From contig PERG01000001.1 of the NCBI GenBank assembly GCA_002928535.1, positions 62,001-126,000 on the forward strand: a stretch of 64,000 nt of DNA, read 5' to 3'. Below the pieces are notes generated by a model. It was given only the letters and a program-made list of their open reading frames with translations, did not search any database and had not been told where the DNA came from. This document shows positions 10,085 through 19,313 of this stretch, one piece after another. How positions within the stretch are numbered: the stretch's first letter is position 1; every line of letters begins with the position of its first letter. The translations under genes and the position numbers were made by a program. Source of the stretch: Methylotenera sp. Lineage in GTDB: Bacteria > Pseudomonadota > Gammaproteobacteria > Burkholderiales > Methylophilaceae.

Positions 10085-10861
10085 TTACGTTGGCGTGTGC
10101 GCTAAATCTACCTTAACTTTATCGAGAATCTTTTCCAATTCCAAAGGCATGGTTTTACTTAAATGAAAGAGTGAAGCCTGAGCCGCTGGCATCAGTGTGG
10201 TGGGGTGCCCTAACTTGCTATTGCTATAAATCATGCTGGACATATCGACACTAGTCACTTCTTTACTGGCATCTAAAATGACTTTTTCAAATTGATTCGA
10301 TTCTTGCGGAGACAGCAAATGGGTGTGAGTCGTACATATGCAATCTAATGCTTCAGTGTAATTTGCATGATTCAAGTTATCAATTTCATACGCACACAAG
10401 AGCGAAAAGTTATAGTCTTTTAAAAGCGCATTCCATAGCATTTCAAGCTGGATGGCGGATTCTTTTTCTTCATTCTTCCATAGAATATTCACCATCTCGC
10501 CGTAAACTCTGGCGCTTGAGAATCGGCTGAAGACTTTTCGGAATATTGGGCTTACTGCGTCCAAGAACAGTTGTGCGTTGGGCATACCGTTCACCATAAA
10601 TGAAGCTAACAGGGTATGAGCATCTAAAAGGGTTAACTGTCCTTTTTTTATGAGCTCGTTAGGATCGTAACCTCTAAAAGTAAGTGAGGTACAGAAAATA
10701 TCGGTATGGAGGGACGTTGCAACAATGATTATGCCCTCTTGATCCGTGAGCCTATCTGCGATGAAATGACAGACAGCATCTGACAACTGCGTAGCTTCTT
10801 GGTAGAGTTGTACGTAATGGTTGCCTACAGTAGGTAATTCAAGCATTTCTTTAGAAGACAT
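10085..10861 (-). CDS. MEDS-domain (DcmR-type sensory) protein
   Basis: This 258-residue soluble protein resembles the MEDS domain, a RecA/KaiC-derived sensory fold first noted in the dichloromethane regulator DcmR of methylotrophs. The features are an N-terminal HYVQLYQ with ADRL/EGIIIVATSLH, a central GQLTLLDAHTLLASFMVNGMP and FSSARVYGEMVNILW, and a C-terminal LLCAYEID. No DNA-binding domain is visible, so it probably acts through a partner. It lies between c-di-GMP genes. Its start (ATG 10861) has no clear ribosome-binding site. An RsaL-operator-like palindrome sits 28-42 bases upstream, where it would overlap a promoter. Confidence 0.78.
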   Translation of the reverse strand: MSSKEMLELPTVGNHYVQLYQEATQLSDAVCHFIADRLTDQEGIIIVATSLHTDIFCTSLTFRGYDPNELIKKGQLTLLDAHTLLASFMVNGMPNAQLFLDAVSPIFRKVFSRFSSARVYGEMVNILWKNEEKESAIQLEMLWNALLKDYNFSLLCAYEIDNLNHANYTEALDCICTTHTHLLSPQESNQFEKVILDASKEVTSVDMSSMIYSNSKLGHPTTLMPAAQASLFHLSKTMPLELEKILDKVKVDLAHTPT

Positions 10862-10888
10862 GGTTTGGGAAGTACCTATACATCGAGT

Positions 10889-10903
10889 TATGCATTACGC
10901 ATA
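10889..10903. promoter_or_regulatory. TATGC-N5-GCATA palindrome upstream of the MEDS gene
   Basis: TATGCATTACGCATA has perfect 5-base arms around 5 bases. Its reverse complement differs from the site before the cyclase operon (18014) by one base. The position, 28-42 bases before the MEDS start codon, fits a repressor operator over the core promoter. Confidence 0.5.
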
Positions 10904-10949
10904 GTACCCCTTAGCGATGTTATAAGATATCGGTCAATCGCCTACAAAG

Positions 10950-10969
10950 ACTGACCTAGAAATGTCAGT
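10950..10969 (-). terminator. hairpin downstream of the small Cys/His protein gene
   Basis: ACTGAC and GTCAGT flank 8 bases. On the minus strand the stem is followed by CTTTG, a weak U-tract, 18 bases after the stop of the 73-residue gene. It may be a weak terminator that separates that gene from the MEDS gene, or alternatively an operator. Confidence 0.35.
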
Positions 10970-10986
10970 GGGGGCTTAGATTACGT

Positions 10987-11208
10987 TCAATCGAAGTCGT
11001 CTGCATTGGTCAGTGTGGTGGTTGCACAGTCACCTTGGGCTTCGTGCCCGATTTTTTCTAACTGGATACGATATTCGCAGCTAGGTAAATGACCTTCCAG
11101 CCTGCCATTAATAGTGGTTGTTTCCACTTTGCAGTGGGCGCAACGATAACGGTGCATTTGACCCTCGAAAGATTCCTGGGGGTAATCAATATAAAAAAGC
11201 TTCTTCAT
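10987..11208 (-). CDS. small putative zinc-ribbon-like protein coupled to a diguanylate cyclase
   Basis: The protein has 73 residues with C23-x2-C26, H40-x3-C44 and a later C61, which could bind one zinc ion. I do not recognise the family. The start ATG 11208 has a good ribosome-binding site (AGGAGT, 5-base spacing) that overlaps the stop codon of the diguanylate cyclase gene, which ends 8 bases upstream. The two are therefore almost certainly co-transcribed and possibly translationally coupled. The acidic tail (NADDFD) and lack of membrane segments suggest a soluble accessory protein. Function is unknown. Confidence 0.7.
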   Translation of the reverse strand: MKKLFYIDYPQESFEGQMHRYRCAHCKVETTTINGRLEGHLPSCEYRIQLEKIGHEAQGDCATTTLTNADDFD

Positions 11209-11216
11209 AAGTACTC

Positions 11217-13739
11217 CTAACGATTTTTCGCTTCATAAATCTGGAAATTATTCCTGCCTGCTGCCTTAGCGTTATACATAGCTTCATCAGCATGCCGTAT
11301 TAATACATTCAAGTCTGTGCCATCCTTTGGATAAGCCGCGATACCGACACTTATGCCAACCTGTAATTTATAGCCAGTTGCCTGGATAGGTGATTGCAGC
11401 ACCTTAAACAACTTCATCAAGACAATACTTGATTCTTTCGGATGGTCTGTATTTGGCAATATAAGTGCAAATTCATCGCCTCCCAAGCGGGCTAGTGTGT
11501 CCGACGGCCGAATGTTTACACTAATGCGGGCAGCAAACTCTTTTAGTAATGCATCACCTACGTGATGACCAAAAGTATCATTTACTTTCTTAAAGTAATC
11601 GATATCGATCAATGCAATCGCCATTTGCGTATTGTCGCGCTTTGCTTGTTTCATGGCAGTGTTGATGCGGTCATCAAATAGGGCGCGGTTTGGCAGGTTA
11701 GTGAGCACATCATGCATGGCAACATGGTGCATATGGCTTTCATTTTTTTTCTGCTCGCTGATATCGCGTAAGGTCACAGCCACCCCATCGCCCAGTTTGA
11801 CGATTTGGCGCGCAATCCATGAGGCAGCAATCGATGCCTTATCTAATTTCAGTTCGTCGTTAATCGAAATCCCGGTATCGATTACCTGTTTAAATCGATC
11901 AAAGTACATAGGCCCCCGTGTAAAGGGAAGTTCTTGAAGCAATAGCGTATTGATAAATTCTTCTGGTTTCCTGGAAATTAAATCGCCACCACGTTGGTTG
12001 ATATAACTACACCGGAAATCAATGATTTGATGATTTTCATCCCGTACAGAATCGAAAATATAGAAGCTATCAAAACTACCTTCCGTTGCGGCCACGAACC
12101 TTATTTTTTCTCGTTCCGCTTGCCGGCGTGCACTGTCAATATTCCTGATCAGGGGCACCAGGTTACGATGGATAAACCACAATCCTAGACCTAGTAACCC
12201 AAAAATGAACCATGCGGCTCTATGAAATTGCTCTTTAATCGGGCTATAAATTTCGGCGATATCCATCTTAATGACCATGCCCAGGCCGGTGTTTCCAATG
12301 GGTCCGTAGGCTGCTAGCACACGGTCACCTTTGTAATCTATCGTATTGATGAGACCGGTTTCCTTTAAATCTAAAGCACGGCTCATGGGAATTCTGTGCT
12401 TTTGGTAAAACTTTTGTATGCGGAAAGGTTTTTCTACAATGCTGGATGGAAAGCAATTCAAGACTGTGCCTTCAGCACTGCACACCACCATGTCGCGGCT
12501 ACTGTTTTGGATGATGGTGCTTTCACGCAAGGCATTGATGGATTGGAGCCGTTGCTCAATCCAGATATAGCCGACCAATACCCCATTCAAATGCATGGCA
12601 ATGCGTGAGCGCAGCTTGTAGCCAGAGTCCCATAACAGCACGCCTTTATGGTCGCCATGAAACATCACTTCAAAAGCGTCATAATTGGAAAGCTGGCCGG
12701 AGCCTGGCCATAATTCGCCGCTTATACCCTCATATGCGATCGCCGTCACTTCATCAGAACGTAAGTTGTGGCTTAATGAAATCAGCCTGTTTTTGAGGCG
12801 CAAGTTTTTTGGCATTTTATTCAACTCACTCACAACAGCGGAAAGTTGAGGCGAAGTGCTCAGTAAATGCGCATACTCGGTACGGGAGCGTAGGCTTTTC
12901 TGAAAGAAAAACAAACGATCGTTTGCCATCTGTTTTAAATGGCCGGAAATTATGTCGTTGGTCCGCTGGGCAAATATGGCAAAGGTAGATACCCCGGTGA
13001 GAGTACATATAATGGTTAACGCGAGTGCGGCAGTGATATATACCTTGCGAACATTACTGGAAAGCGGATTATTTTCCTCTTCGTCATTTTCAAGCTTGGA
13101 CATATTGAACAAGCCAAAGCCAAGCAGAATGATTGAAATCGATGCCGGGATGGCCATCCTGACGTTGCCGGTCCAGTTGTAAAGGTATTCCATATTAATC
13201 CAGTAATCGAAAAACCCCATCCAGCCTAAGAGGCCGGCAATCGTGGCGAAGATCTGGATGATTTGTTTGCGATGTTGGATTCGATTGGTTTTGAAGCTGT
13301 ATACCAGCAAGCCTAAGCCGAATGAGAGTAGGGCTGCGGATGTCAGGGGTGGCATACGGCCTGGATAGATATGTTCCGCTTGCAGTGATCGGTGCATATC
13401 TGCAAGGTCCAGTTTTAGATCCAGACCAGATATGACTTCTAATAAGCTAAGTGAACTGATCAATAAAATGATAGCTGCAATCAGCCGCAGCCCCTTAGAG
13501 GCTTGCTGTACAGGCAGGAGGAACGTAAGGAGGATAGCAAAACCGCCTAAGAAACAGCAGACTGCAGTATTAAATACGGTGGGTACCCAATTGGACTTGC
13601 CCCTAGTGAGTACTGGCAGGTCAAATATCCAGCCTAACAGGGCAGCAGAAGAGAGAAGTAATACAAGCGTCCCGCAAATGAGTATGAACAAGCCATTGTC
13701 ATTTGCAATTGATTGCTTATTGTTCTGAGCAAGCTTCAT
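11217..13739 (-). CDS. membrane-bound diguanylate cyclase with extracytoplasmic sensor and PAS
   Basis: This 840-residue protein makes c-di-GMP from two GTP. About seven membrane segments lie in residues ~15-255 (a MASE-like block), followed by an extracytoplasmic region of ~240 residues that resembles CHASE/dCache-type sensors. Another membrane segment (~505-525) precedes a PAS-like region and a C-terminal GGDEF domain (~675-835). The active site RLGGDEF is intact and the I-site RPSD lies five residues before it, so product inhibition is expected. There is no EAL domain. A nest of inverted repeats lies directly before its start (13741-13807). A 73-residue Cys/His protein follows in the same operon. 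Confidence 0.9.
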   Translation of the reverse strand: MKLAQNNKQSIANDNGLFILICGTLVLLLSSAALLGWIFDLPVLTRGKSNWVPTVFNTAVCCFLGGFAILLTFLLPVQQASKGLRLIAAIILLISSLSLLEVISGLDLKLDLADMHRSLQAEHIYPGRMPPLTSAALLSFGLGLLVYSFKTNRIQHRKQIIQIFATIAGLLGWMGFFDYWINMEYLYNWTGNVRMAIPASISIILLGFGLFNMSKLENDEEENNPLSSNVRKVYITAALALTIICTLTGVSTFAIFAQRTNDIISGHLKQMANDRLFFFQKSLRSRTEYAHLLSTSPQLSAVVSELNKMPKNLRLKNRLISLSHNLRSDEVTAIAYEGISGELWPGSGQLSNYDAFEVMFHGDHKGVLLWDSGYKLRSRIAMHLNGVLVGYIWIEQRLQSINALRESTIIQNSSRDMVVCSAEGTVLNCFPSSIVEKPFRIQKFYQKHRIPMSRALDLKETGLINTIDYKGDRVLAAYGPIGNTGLGMVIKMDIAEIYSPIKEQFHRAAWFIFGLLGLGLWFIHRNLVPLIRNIDSARRQAEREKIRFVAATEGSFDSFYIFDSVRDENHQIIDFRCSYINQRGGDLISRKPEEFINTLLLQELPFTRGPMYFDRFKQVIDTGISINDELKLDKASIAASWIARQIVKLGDGVAVTLRDISEQKKNESHMHHVAMHDVLTNLPNRALFDDRINTAMKQAKRDNTQMAIALIDIDYFKKVNDTFGHHVGDALLKEFAARISVNIRPSDTLARLGGDEFALILPNTDHPKESSIVLMKLFKVLQSPIQATGYKLQVGISVGIAAYPKDGTDLNVLIRHADEAMYNAKAAGRNNFQIYEAKNR

Positions 13740-13740
13740 A

Positions 13741-13807
13741 ATTAACTCATTATTACTGAGTAAGTATGCAAGTTAGTAATATTGTTCCATAAATATAATG
13801 AGTTAAT
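13741..13807. repeat. nested inverted repeats upstream of the diguanylate cyclase
   Basis: ATTAACTCATTAT (13741-13753) and ATAATGAGTTAAT (13795-13807) are perfect 13-base inverted repeats. Inside them, TATTACT/AGTAATA (13751-13757 and 13775-13781) form a second pair, and TTACTGAGTAA (13753-13763) is itself palindromic. The outer left arm begins just before the ATG at 13739. This may be an operator array or an mRNA leader hairpin. Confidence 0.55.
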
Positions 13808-13829
13808 CACCTTCTGTGGGGTTGGTGTC

Positions 13830-15755
13830 CTATGTTTTTTTAGATTCTAGCATTTCCCAGCGGGCTAATAACACTTCTAATGCAATGTCGATTTCTTGTA
13901 ATCTAGCTTGTAGTTTACTCGCCGTTTCTGTTTTGTGCTTGTAAAGCGCTCCATCGGCTAATTGTGTATGAATACTTTGCTGTTCAACTTCGTAAGCATC
14001 AATTTCAGCAGGAATTGACTCTAGCTCTTTTTGTTCTTTAAAACTTAACTTTGCGACAGGCTTACTCGTACTGGTCTCTTTACTGTTAGTCCCATTGGTA
14101 CTCATGTTAGTTTTAGACTTAACGGTTTCTTTCTGATTGTTTTCCAAAGTACGCTGTTGAGTAAAGCGTTGCCAATCGTCGTAACCACCACCAAATTCCG
14201 TGAGTACGCCATTGCCTTCAAAGGCAATGACTTGGGTCACGGTGTTTTCCAGAAAAGCCCGGTCATGGCTCACAAGGAATAAAGTCCCATTGAATTCCTG
14301 TAGCAGGCTTTCCAAGAGTTCCAACGTATCAATGTCCAGATCATTAGTTGGCTCGTCCAATACCAGTACGTTGGCCGGGCGGGCAAACAGGCGGGCAAGC
14401 AATAAACGGTTACGCTCGCCACCCGAGAGCGATTTCACAGGTGAGCGTGAACGTTGCGGCGGAAACAGGAAATCTTCCAAATAGCTGATGACGTGCTTGC
14501 GTTCATTGCCAATCTCAACAAAATCTGACCCTGGGCTAATGGTGTCGGCAAGCGTGGCTTCTTCATTCAACTGTTCGCGCATCTGGTCAAAATAAGCAAC
14601 ATTGATTTTGGTGCCACGTTGAATGTCACCGCTGTCTGCTTCGATCTCGCCTAAAATCAATTTGAGCAGGGTGGTTTTACCGACACCATTCGGGCCCAGC
14701 AAACCAATTTTATCGCCGCGTAGTATGCGTGTACTAAATCCGTTAATTAATGTTCGACCGCCATAGGCCTTCGTCACATTGTCGAGTTCTGCTACTAATT
14801 TACCGCTACGCTCACCGGCATCTAGATTCAGTTTTACATTGCCTTGGCGCTCACGACGGGCGGCACGTTCCAAGCGTAATGACTCAAGCCGACGTACTCG
14901 GCCTTCATTGCGGGTGCGGCGCGCTTTAATGCCTTGCCTGATCCAAACTTCTTCTTGTGCGAGGATTTTGTCAAATTTGGCTGAGTGCGTTTCTTCAACC
15001 GCCAGCAGTTCTTCTTTCTTGATTTGGTATTGGGTAAAGTTGCCGACAAAGTCTGTGAGTTTGCCTCTGTCTAATTCAGTGATGCGCGTAGCTAACCTAT
15101 CCAAAAAGCGGCGATCATGGGTAATAAACAACACACTACCGTTAAAGCTCAAAAGCAAGTCTTCCAGCCATTCGATGGCTTCCAGATCCAGGTGGTTGGT
15201 AGGTTCGTCCAGTAATAACACTTCAGGTTCAGCCACCAGTGCTCGCCCCAAAGCCACGCGTTTTCGCCAACCGCCAGACAAGGTCGAAACCAAAGCATCA
15301 GCATCCAGTTTCAAACGGCTTAGTACCGTTTCTACACGGGATTGTGCCGCCCAACCATTCTGCGCATCCAGGTCATGTTGCAATTCCTGCATTTTGGTCA
15401 TCAGCGCATCAATGTCTGCATCTGGCATACCCATATCATGCGTTACGGCGTGATAATCGATGATGGTCTGCTGCAAACTGCCCAGACCTTCTGCCACGGC
15501 TTCAAATACCGTATGCGTGGCATCCAGTTCAGGTTCTTGTGGCACGTACACCACACGCGCACTAGGCGCACGCCAGACCACGCCTTCATCGAGCTTGATA
15601 GTGCCGGCAATGGCCTTGAGCAAGCTCGATTTGCCAGCCCCGTTACGTCCGATCAAACCTACGCGTTCGCCTGCATCCAGCTGAAAAGCTGTGTGATCGA
15701 GCAGGGCATGATGACCGAAAGCCAAACTGGCGTTATCTAAGGTGATGTAAGGCAT
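13830..15755 (-). CDS. uup: ABC-F family ATPase Uup
   Basis: The protein has 641 residues with two ABC ATPase domains and no membrane segments, as in ABC-F proteins. Domain 1 has Walker A GRNGAGKSS, signature LSGGWRKR and DEPTNHLD. Domain 2 has GPNGVGKTT, LSGGERNR and DEPTNDLD. Between them lies the charged linker typical of ABC-F factors, and the last ~70 residues form the coiled-coil C-terminal domain that marks Uup rather than EttA or YheS. Uup acts on DNA (precise excision of transposons, branched intermediates) and on ribosomes. The start ATG 15755 gives the usual N-terminus. It is followed by rep in the same orientation, about 90 bases away in gene order. Confidence 0.9.
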   Translation of the reverse strand: MPYITLDNASLAFGHHALLDHTAFQLDAGERVGLIGRNGAGKSSLLKAIAGTIKLDEGVVWRAPSARVVYVPQEPELDATHTVFEAVAEGLGSLQQTIIDYHAVTHDMGMPDADIDALMTKMQELQHDLDAQNGWAAQSRVETVLSRLKLDADALVSTLSGGWRKRVALGRALVAEPEVLLLDEPTNHLDLEAIEWLEDLLLSFNGSVLFITHDRRFLDRLATRITELDRGKLTDFVGNFTQYQIKKEELLAVEETHSAKFDKILAQEEVWIRQGIKARRTRNEGRVRRLESLRLERAARRERQGNVKLNLDAGERSGKLVAELDNVTKAYGGRTLINGFSTRILRGDKIGLLGPNGVGKTTLLKLILGEIEADSGDIQRGTKINVAYFDQMREQLNEEATLADTISPGSDFVEIGNERKHVISYLEDFLFPPQRSRSPVKSLSGGERNRLLLARLFARPANVLVLDEPTNDLDIDTLELLESLLQEFNGTLFLVSHDRAFLENTVTQVIAFEGNGVLTEFGGGYDDWQRFTQQRTLENNQKETVKSKTNMSTNGTNSKETSTSKPVAKLSFKEQKELESIPAEIDAYEVEQQSIHTQLADGALYKHKTETASKLQARLQEIDIALEVLLARWEMLESKKT

Positions 15756-15844
15756 GCATTACTTTCTGTTTCGTTTTAAAGTTAGCTGGTTTTCAGTTAA
15801 ACCAATTCAAATATTGGGTGAGCGTTACTAGTTTCTTAAGGGCG

Positions 15845-17878
15845 TCATTCAGCTATATTTTTACTCAGCATGGCGCGGATATTGGCCATGCGCGCTTTCC
15901 CGTGCTCTTTACTGGCGAGTGCCTGATCCGGATCGTTGAACGGGTTGCCAAAGTGACGCACATCATCACCCGGAAGCTCATTAATAAAGCGGCTAGGTTC
16001 ACACATTTGGACCTCGCCGGCGCGCTTACGTTTTTTGCACCAGGAGATGTTAAGCGATTTCTGCGCCCGCGTAATGCCCACATACATGAGGCGCCGCTCT
16101 TCTTCGATCTGATCATTATCGATGCTCTCGCGATGCGGCAAGATACCTTCTTCACAACCAATCAGGAATACATGGCCGAACTCCAACCCTTTTGCGGCAT
16201 GTAGTGTAGAAAGCTTGACCGCATCCGGTTCGCCATCTTCGCGGCCTTCCAGCATGCTCATGAGGGACACCATTTGCGTGAGTTCCAGCAGGTTCTTGTT
16301 TTCGGTTTCGTTGCCGAACTCAGTGCTACCTTCGCCTTTTTTGGTGAGCCAGCCAATGAAATCCATCACATTGGTCCATTTACTTTCCGCGGCACGCGGT
16401 TCTTCAGAGTCATATAAAAAGGCTTCGTACTGAATCGTGGTCAATAGGTCGTTCAACACTTCCCCGGCTGGATCGCGCACAGCACGTGCCTGCAACTTGT
16501 TGATGTATTGGCAGAAGTTTAATAAGTCTTCTAGCTGCCGGTGGCCAACGTCACTTTGAAAACCGCTTTCAAAGGCTGCGGCAAATAGCGATATCTTATG
16601 CGCACTGGCAAACTCACCAAGACGCTCTAAAGTAGTGTTGCCGATACCGCGTTTTGGCGTGGTTGCTGCGCGGATAAATGCCGGATCATCGTCTTCATTC
16701 GCAATCAGTCGCAGATAACTGACAATGTCTTTAATCTCGGCTTTATCGAAAAAAGATTGGCCGCCGGAGATGGTATAGGGGATTTTGTGGTTACGTAACT
16801 GCTGCTCGAAAATGCGTGCCTGGTGATTGCCGCGATATAGGATGGCGTAATCTTTATGGTAGGTGCGATGCTCAAATTTATGCGCCTGCAACTTCATGAT
16901 CACTGATTCTGCTTCGTGTTCTTCGCTGAGTGCTGCTGACACCTGAATCAAATCACCCGTACCTAGTTCACTCCAGAGTTTCTTCTCGAACAATTTAGGA
17001 TTGTTGCTGATGACTTGGTTGGCAGCACGCAAAATGCGCACAGTGGAGCGGTAGTTTTGTTCCAGCTTGATTACTTTGAGTTTGCTGAAATCTGTCGTCA
17101 GCTGACGCAGGTTTTCCACATCAGCCCCACGCCAGCCATAAATTGCCTGGTCGTCATCCCCTACAGCGGTAAATTGTCCCCGAACACCGGTGAGCATTTT
17201 CACCAGTTTATATTGGCAGGCATTGGTATCCTGATATTCATCGATGAGCAAATATTGCAGCTTGCGCTGCCAGCGATTGAGCGCTTCGTCATGCTGCTCA
17301 AATAACTCCACCGGTAACTTGATCAGGTCATCAAAATCCACGGCTTGGTAAGCCTTGAGCGTTTGCTGGTATAGCTGGTACACCTTGGCTGCGGCATGAG
17401 TGAGCTCTTCATCCGCTTGCGCCTTGGCCTGGTCGGCATTGATAAAAGCGTTCTTCCAGGCCGAAATCTGCCATTGGGTTTTGCGCAGTAATTGTTTATC
17501 GGTAGTCGCTAGGATGTCGGCAACAATCTTGAAACTATCGGAGGAATCCAGAATGGAGAATTGCGGTTTGTATCCTAACAAGGCTGCTTCAGCTCGCAGC
17601 ATTTGCAGGCCTAAGGAGTGAAATGTAGCAATTGTCAGCCCTTTGGTACTTTTGCCCTGCATCAACTTCGCCACACGCTCACGCATTTCCAGCGCAGCTT
17701 TATTGGTAAAAGTGATCGCAGCAATTTCTTTTGGCGCATAGCCTGCTTCATCGATCAGGTAATTGATCTTCTGCGTGATCACGCGTGTTTTGCCACTACC
17801 GGCGCCGGCTAAAACGAGTAAGGGACCATCCAGGTATTTTACGGCCTCGCGTTGCGGCGAGTTAAGGGTATTCAACAT
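15845..17878 (-). CDS. rep: ATP-dependent DNA helicase Rep
   Basis: This is a UvrD/Rep-type superfamily 1A 3'-5' helicase of 677 residues, the normal length for Rep. It starts with LNSPQREAV (Q motif) and has Walker A AGAGSGKT (~25), DEYQDTNACQY (motif II), GDDDQAIYGWRGA (motif III), LEQNYRST (motif IV), KLSTLHAAKGLEFGHVF (motif V) and EEERRLMYVGITRA (motif VI). Rep helps replication forks pass bound proteins and restarts stalled forks. It lies upstream of uup in the direction of transcription. Confidence 0.93.
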   Translation of the reverse strand: MLNTLNSPQREAVKYLDGPLLVLAGAGSGKTRVITQKINYLIDEAGYAPKEIAAITFTNKAALEMRERVAKLMQGKSTKGLTIATFHSLGLQMLRAEAALLGYKPQFSILDSSDSFKIVADILATTDKQLLRKTQWQISAWKNAFINADQAKAQADEELTHAAAKVYQLYQQTLKAYQAVDFDDLIKLPVELFEQHDEALNRWQRKLQYLLIDEYQDTNACQYKLVKMLTGVRGQFTAVGDDDQAIYGWRGADVENLRQLTTDFSKLKVIKLEQNYRSTVRILRAANQVISNNPKLFEKKLWSELGTGDLIQVSAALSEEHEAESVIMKLQAHKFEHRTYHKDYAILYRGNHQARIFEQQLRNHKIPYTISGGQSFFDKAEIKDIVSYLRLIANEDDDPAFIRAATTPKRGIGNTTLERLGEFASAHKISLFAAAFESGFQSDVGHRQLEDLLNFCQYINKLQARAVRDPAGEVLNDLLTTIQYEAFLYDSEEPRAAESKWTNVMDFIGWLTKKGEGSTEFGNETENKNLLELTQMVSLMSMLEGREDGEPDAVKLSTLHAAKGLEFGHVFLIGCEEGILPHRESIDNDQIEEERRLMYVGITRAQKSLNISWCKKRKRAGEVQMCEPSRFINELPGDDVRHFGNPFNDPDQALASKEHGKARMANIRAMLSKNIAE

Positions 17879-18013
17879 GCTCGGCTAACAAAAGATTGGA
17901 CTAACAAAAGATAGGCTGAGCAAAAAGACTTGCTCAGTAACGCAAGGCAGGATTTTAGCGTTTTAACTTCAAACTAGCTAATACATTTATTTGTAAATAT
18001 TATCTTACAAAAA

Positions 18014-18028
18014 TATGCTTAATGCATA
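18014..18028. promoter_or_regulatory. TATGC-N5-GCATA palindrome upstream of the cyclase operon
   Basis: TATGCTTAATGCATA has perfect 5-base arms and differs from the luxI promoter copy (TATGCTTATTGCATA) at one base. It lies 74-88 bases before the cyclase start and about 136 bases before rep on the other side, so the cyclase is the more likely target. Confidence 0.5.
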
Positions 18029-18101
18029 AACTAAGGTTATGATATCGATAGATTTTTTCTTTCAATATAATAATAAAAATCAATAATTTCCCTCCATTTC
18101 C

Positions 18102-19304
18102 ATGACAGATAGACTTAATAAAACGTCCATTTGCAGCATCGTTTTTTTGGATATTATCGACCATTCAAAAAAGCCCGTTTCTGAACAAATTGATGACAAA
18201 AATTTATTTAACGGTTTAATTAATGAGGCCATTCAGAACGTGGCGCAGACTGACCGCATTATTTTAGACACAGGCGATGGTGCGGCGATTACGTTGATGG
18301 GATCGCCGGAAGAAGCGCTTTTTGTAGCGCTGACAATACGAGATGGGATTTTAGAATTTAATAAAACCAATAACCGTAATATCCGGCTAAGAATTGGCAT
18401 CAACTTGGGTTCGGTCCGAGTGGTAAATGACATTAATGACCGACCCAATATTATTGGCGACGGGATTAATGTAGCCCAGCGGATAATGAGCTTTGCCGAT
18501 GAGAACCAAATTTTAGTTTCCCGCTCTTATTTTGAAGTGACTTCGCGTTTAACCCATGAAATTACCGATATGTTTACTTATTCGGGAATTAAACAAGATA
18601 AACATGTCCGCGAACACGAAGTGTATTCAATTAAGTCAAAAGCAGGAGATGAGAGTATGCCGGAAGGCTTATTTAGCACCCCAGAAAATGAAACCGAAGC
18701 GGCTGGGTTACTTAAAAATATTGTAAAGCCATCACATCTTGTGATTGCGTTGATAACTTGTGTATTATTGTTTTTGGGAGGTTGGTATGTATTAATACTT
18801 AAACCTGCATTCAATGAAAACAATAATATTGATATATCTTTAGGAACATCCAAACAATCCTCATCCTATGTACCGAAATCATATGTACCAAGCGTTGATG
18901 CTGAGACTGAAAAAAAGATGGTGATTACATCATCTGGAGATACTCCATTGCCTAAAGCTGCAACCAATACTGCAACGAAAGAGCAAGCCACCCCGATAAA
19001 GAATACAGTCGTTAATTCAGAAAAGCAGACTCGCGAACAAGCGCAGTTTTCTTCATCAGAAGTGGTACGTGAGCCAGCACCTAAATCACCGGGAAGTGAA
19101 AAGAGTGCTATTAAAAAGTATAATCCGCCCGCTGCTCAACGAGATGAAAGTATGAGTGCTGCTGTCCAACAAGATCAGAGTAGAAATACTGCTGAAAAAG
19201 TGAAAGCCTTTGCTAGCCATTGGAAAAAAAGCTTTTTAACACCTGCAACAAAGCCAAGCTGTACGCAAGTGCAAATTTCGATGAACCAATGCCAGAACAA
19301 TTAA
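18102..19304 (+). CDS. class III nucleotide cyclase-like protein with one membrane anchor
   Basis: Residues ~8-190 form a class III cyclase homology domain. Metal-binding Asp residues are present (FLDIID and TGDGAA), as is the transition-state pair in GDGINVAQR. The positions that normally select the purine are unusual: Leu where adenylate cyclases have Lys (RIILDTGDG) and Asn in RPNIIGDG. I recall the same pattern in other betaproteobacterial members, so it looks like a subfamily feature. A single membrane segment (~207-227) is followed by a ~170-residue Ser/Thr/Lys-rich, low-complexity extracytoplasmic tail. No Shine-Dalgarno is evident before ATG 18102. An 86-residue gene follows after 9 bases. 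An RsaL-operator-like palindrome lies upstream. Confidence 0.78.
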   Translation: MTDRLNKTSICSIVFLDIIDHSKKPVSEQIDDKNLFNGLINEAIQNVAQTDRIILDTGDGAAITLMGSPEEALFVALTIRDGILEFNKTNNRNIRLRIGINLGSVRVVNDINDRPNIIGDGINVAQRIMSFADENQILVSRSYFEVTSRLTHEITDMFTYSGIKQDKHVREHEVYSIKSKAGDESMPEGLFSTPENETEAAGLLKNIVKPSHLVIALITCVLLFLGGWYVLILKPAFNENNNIDISLGTSKQSSSYVPKSYVPSVDAETEKKMVITSSGDTPLPKAATNTATKEQATPIKNTVVNSEKQTREQAQFSSSEVVREPAPKSPGSEKSAIKKYNPPAAQRDESMSAAVQQDQSRNTAEKVKAFASHWKKSFLTPATKPSCTQVQISMNQCQNN

Positions 19305-19313
19305 GGTGATTAT

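Noticed and set aside
14779-15453. 224-codon open frame opposite uup
   Set aside because: It is antisense to a fully conserved gene, Ser/Arg-rich, with no motif; a shadow of uup codon usage.
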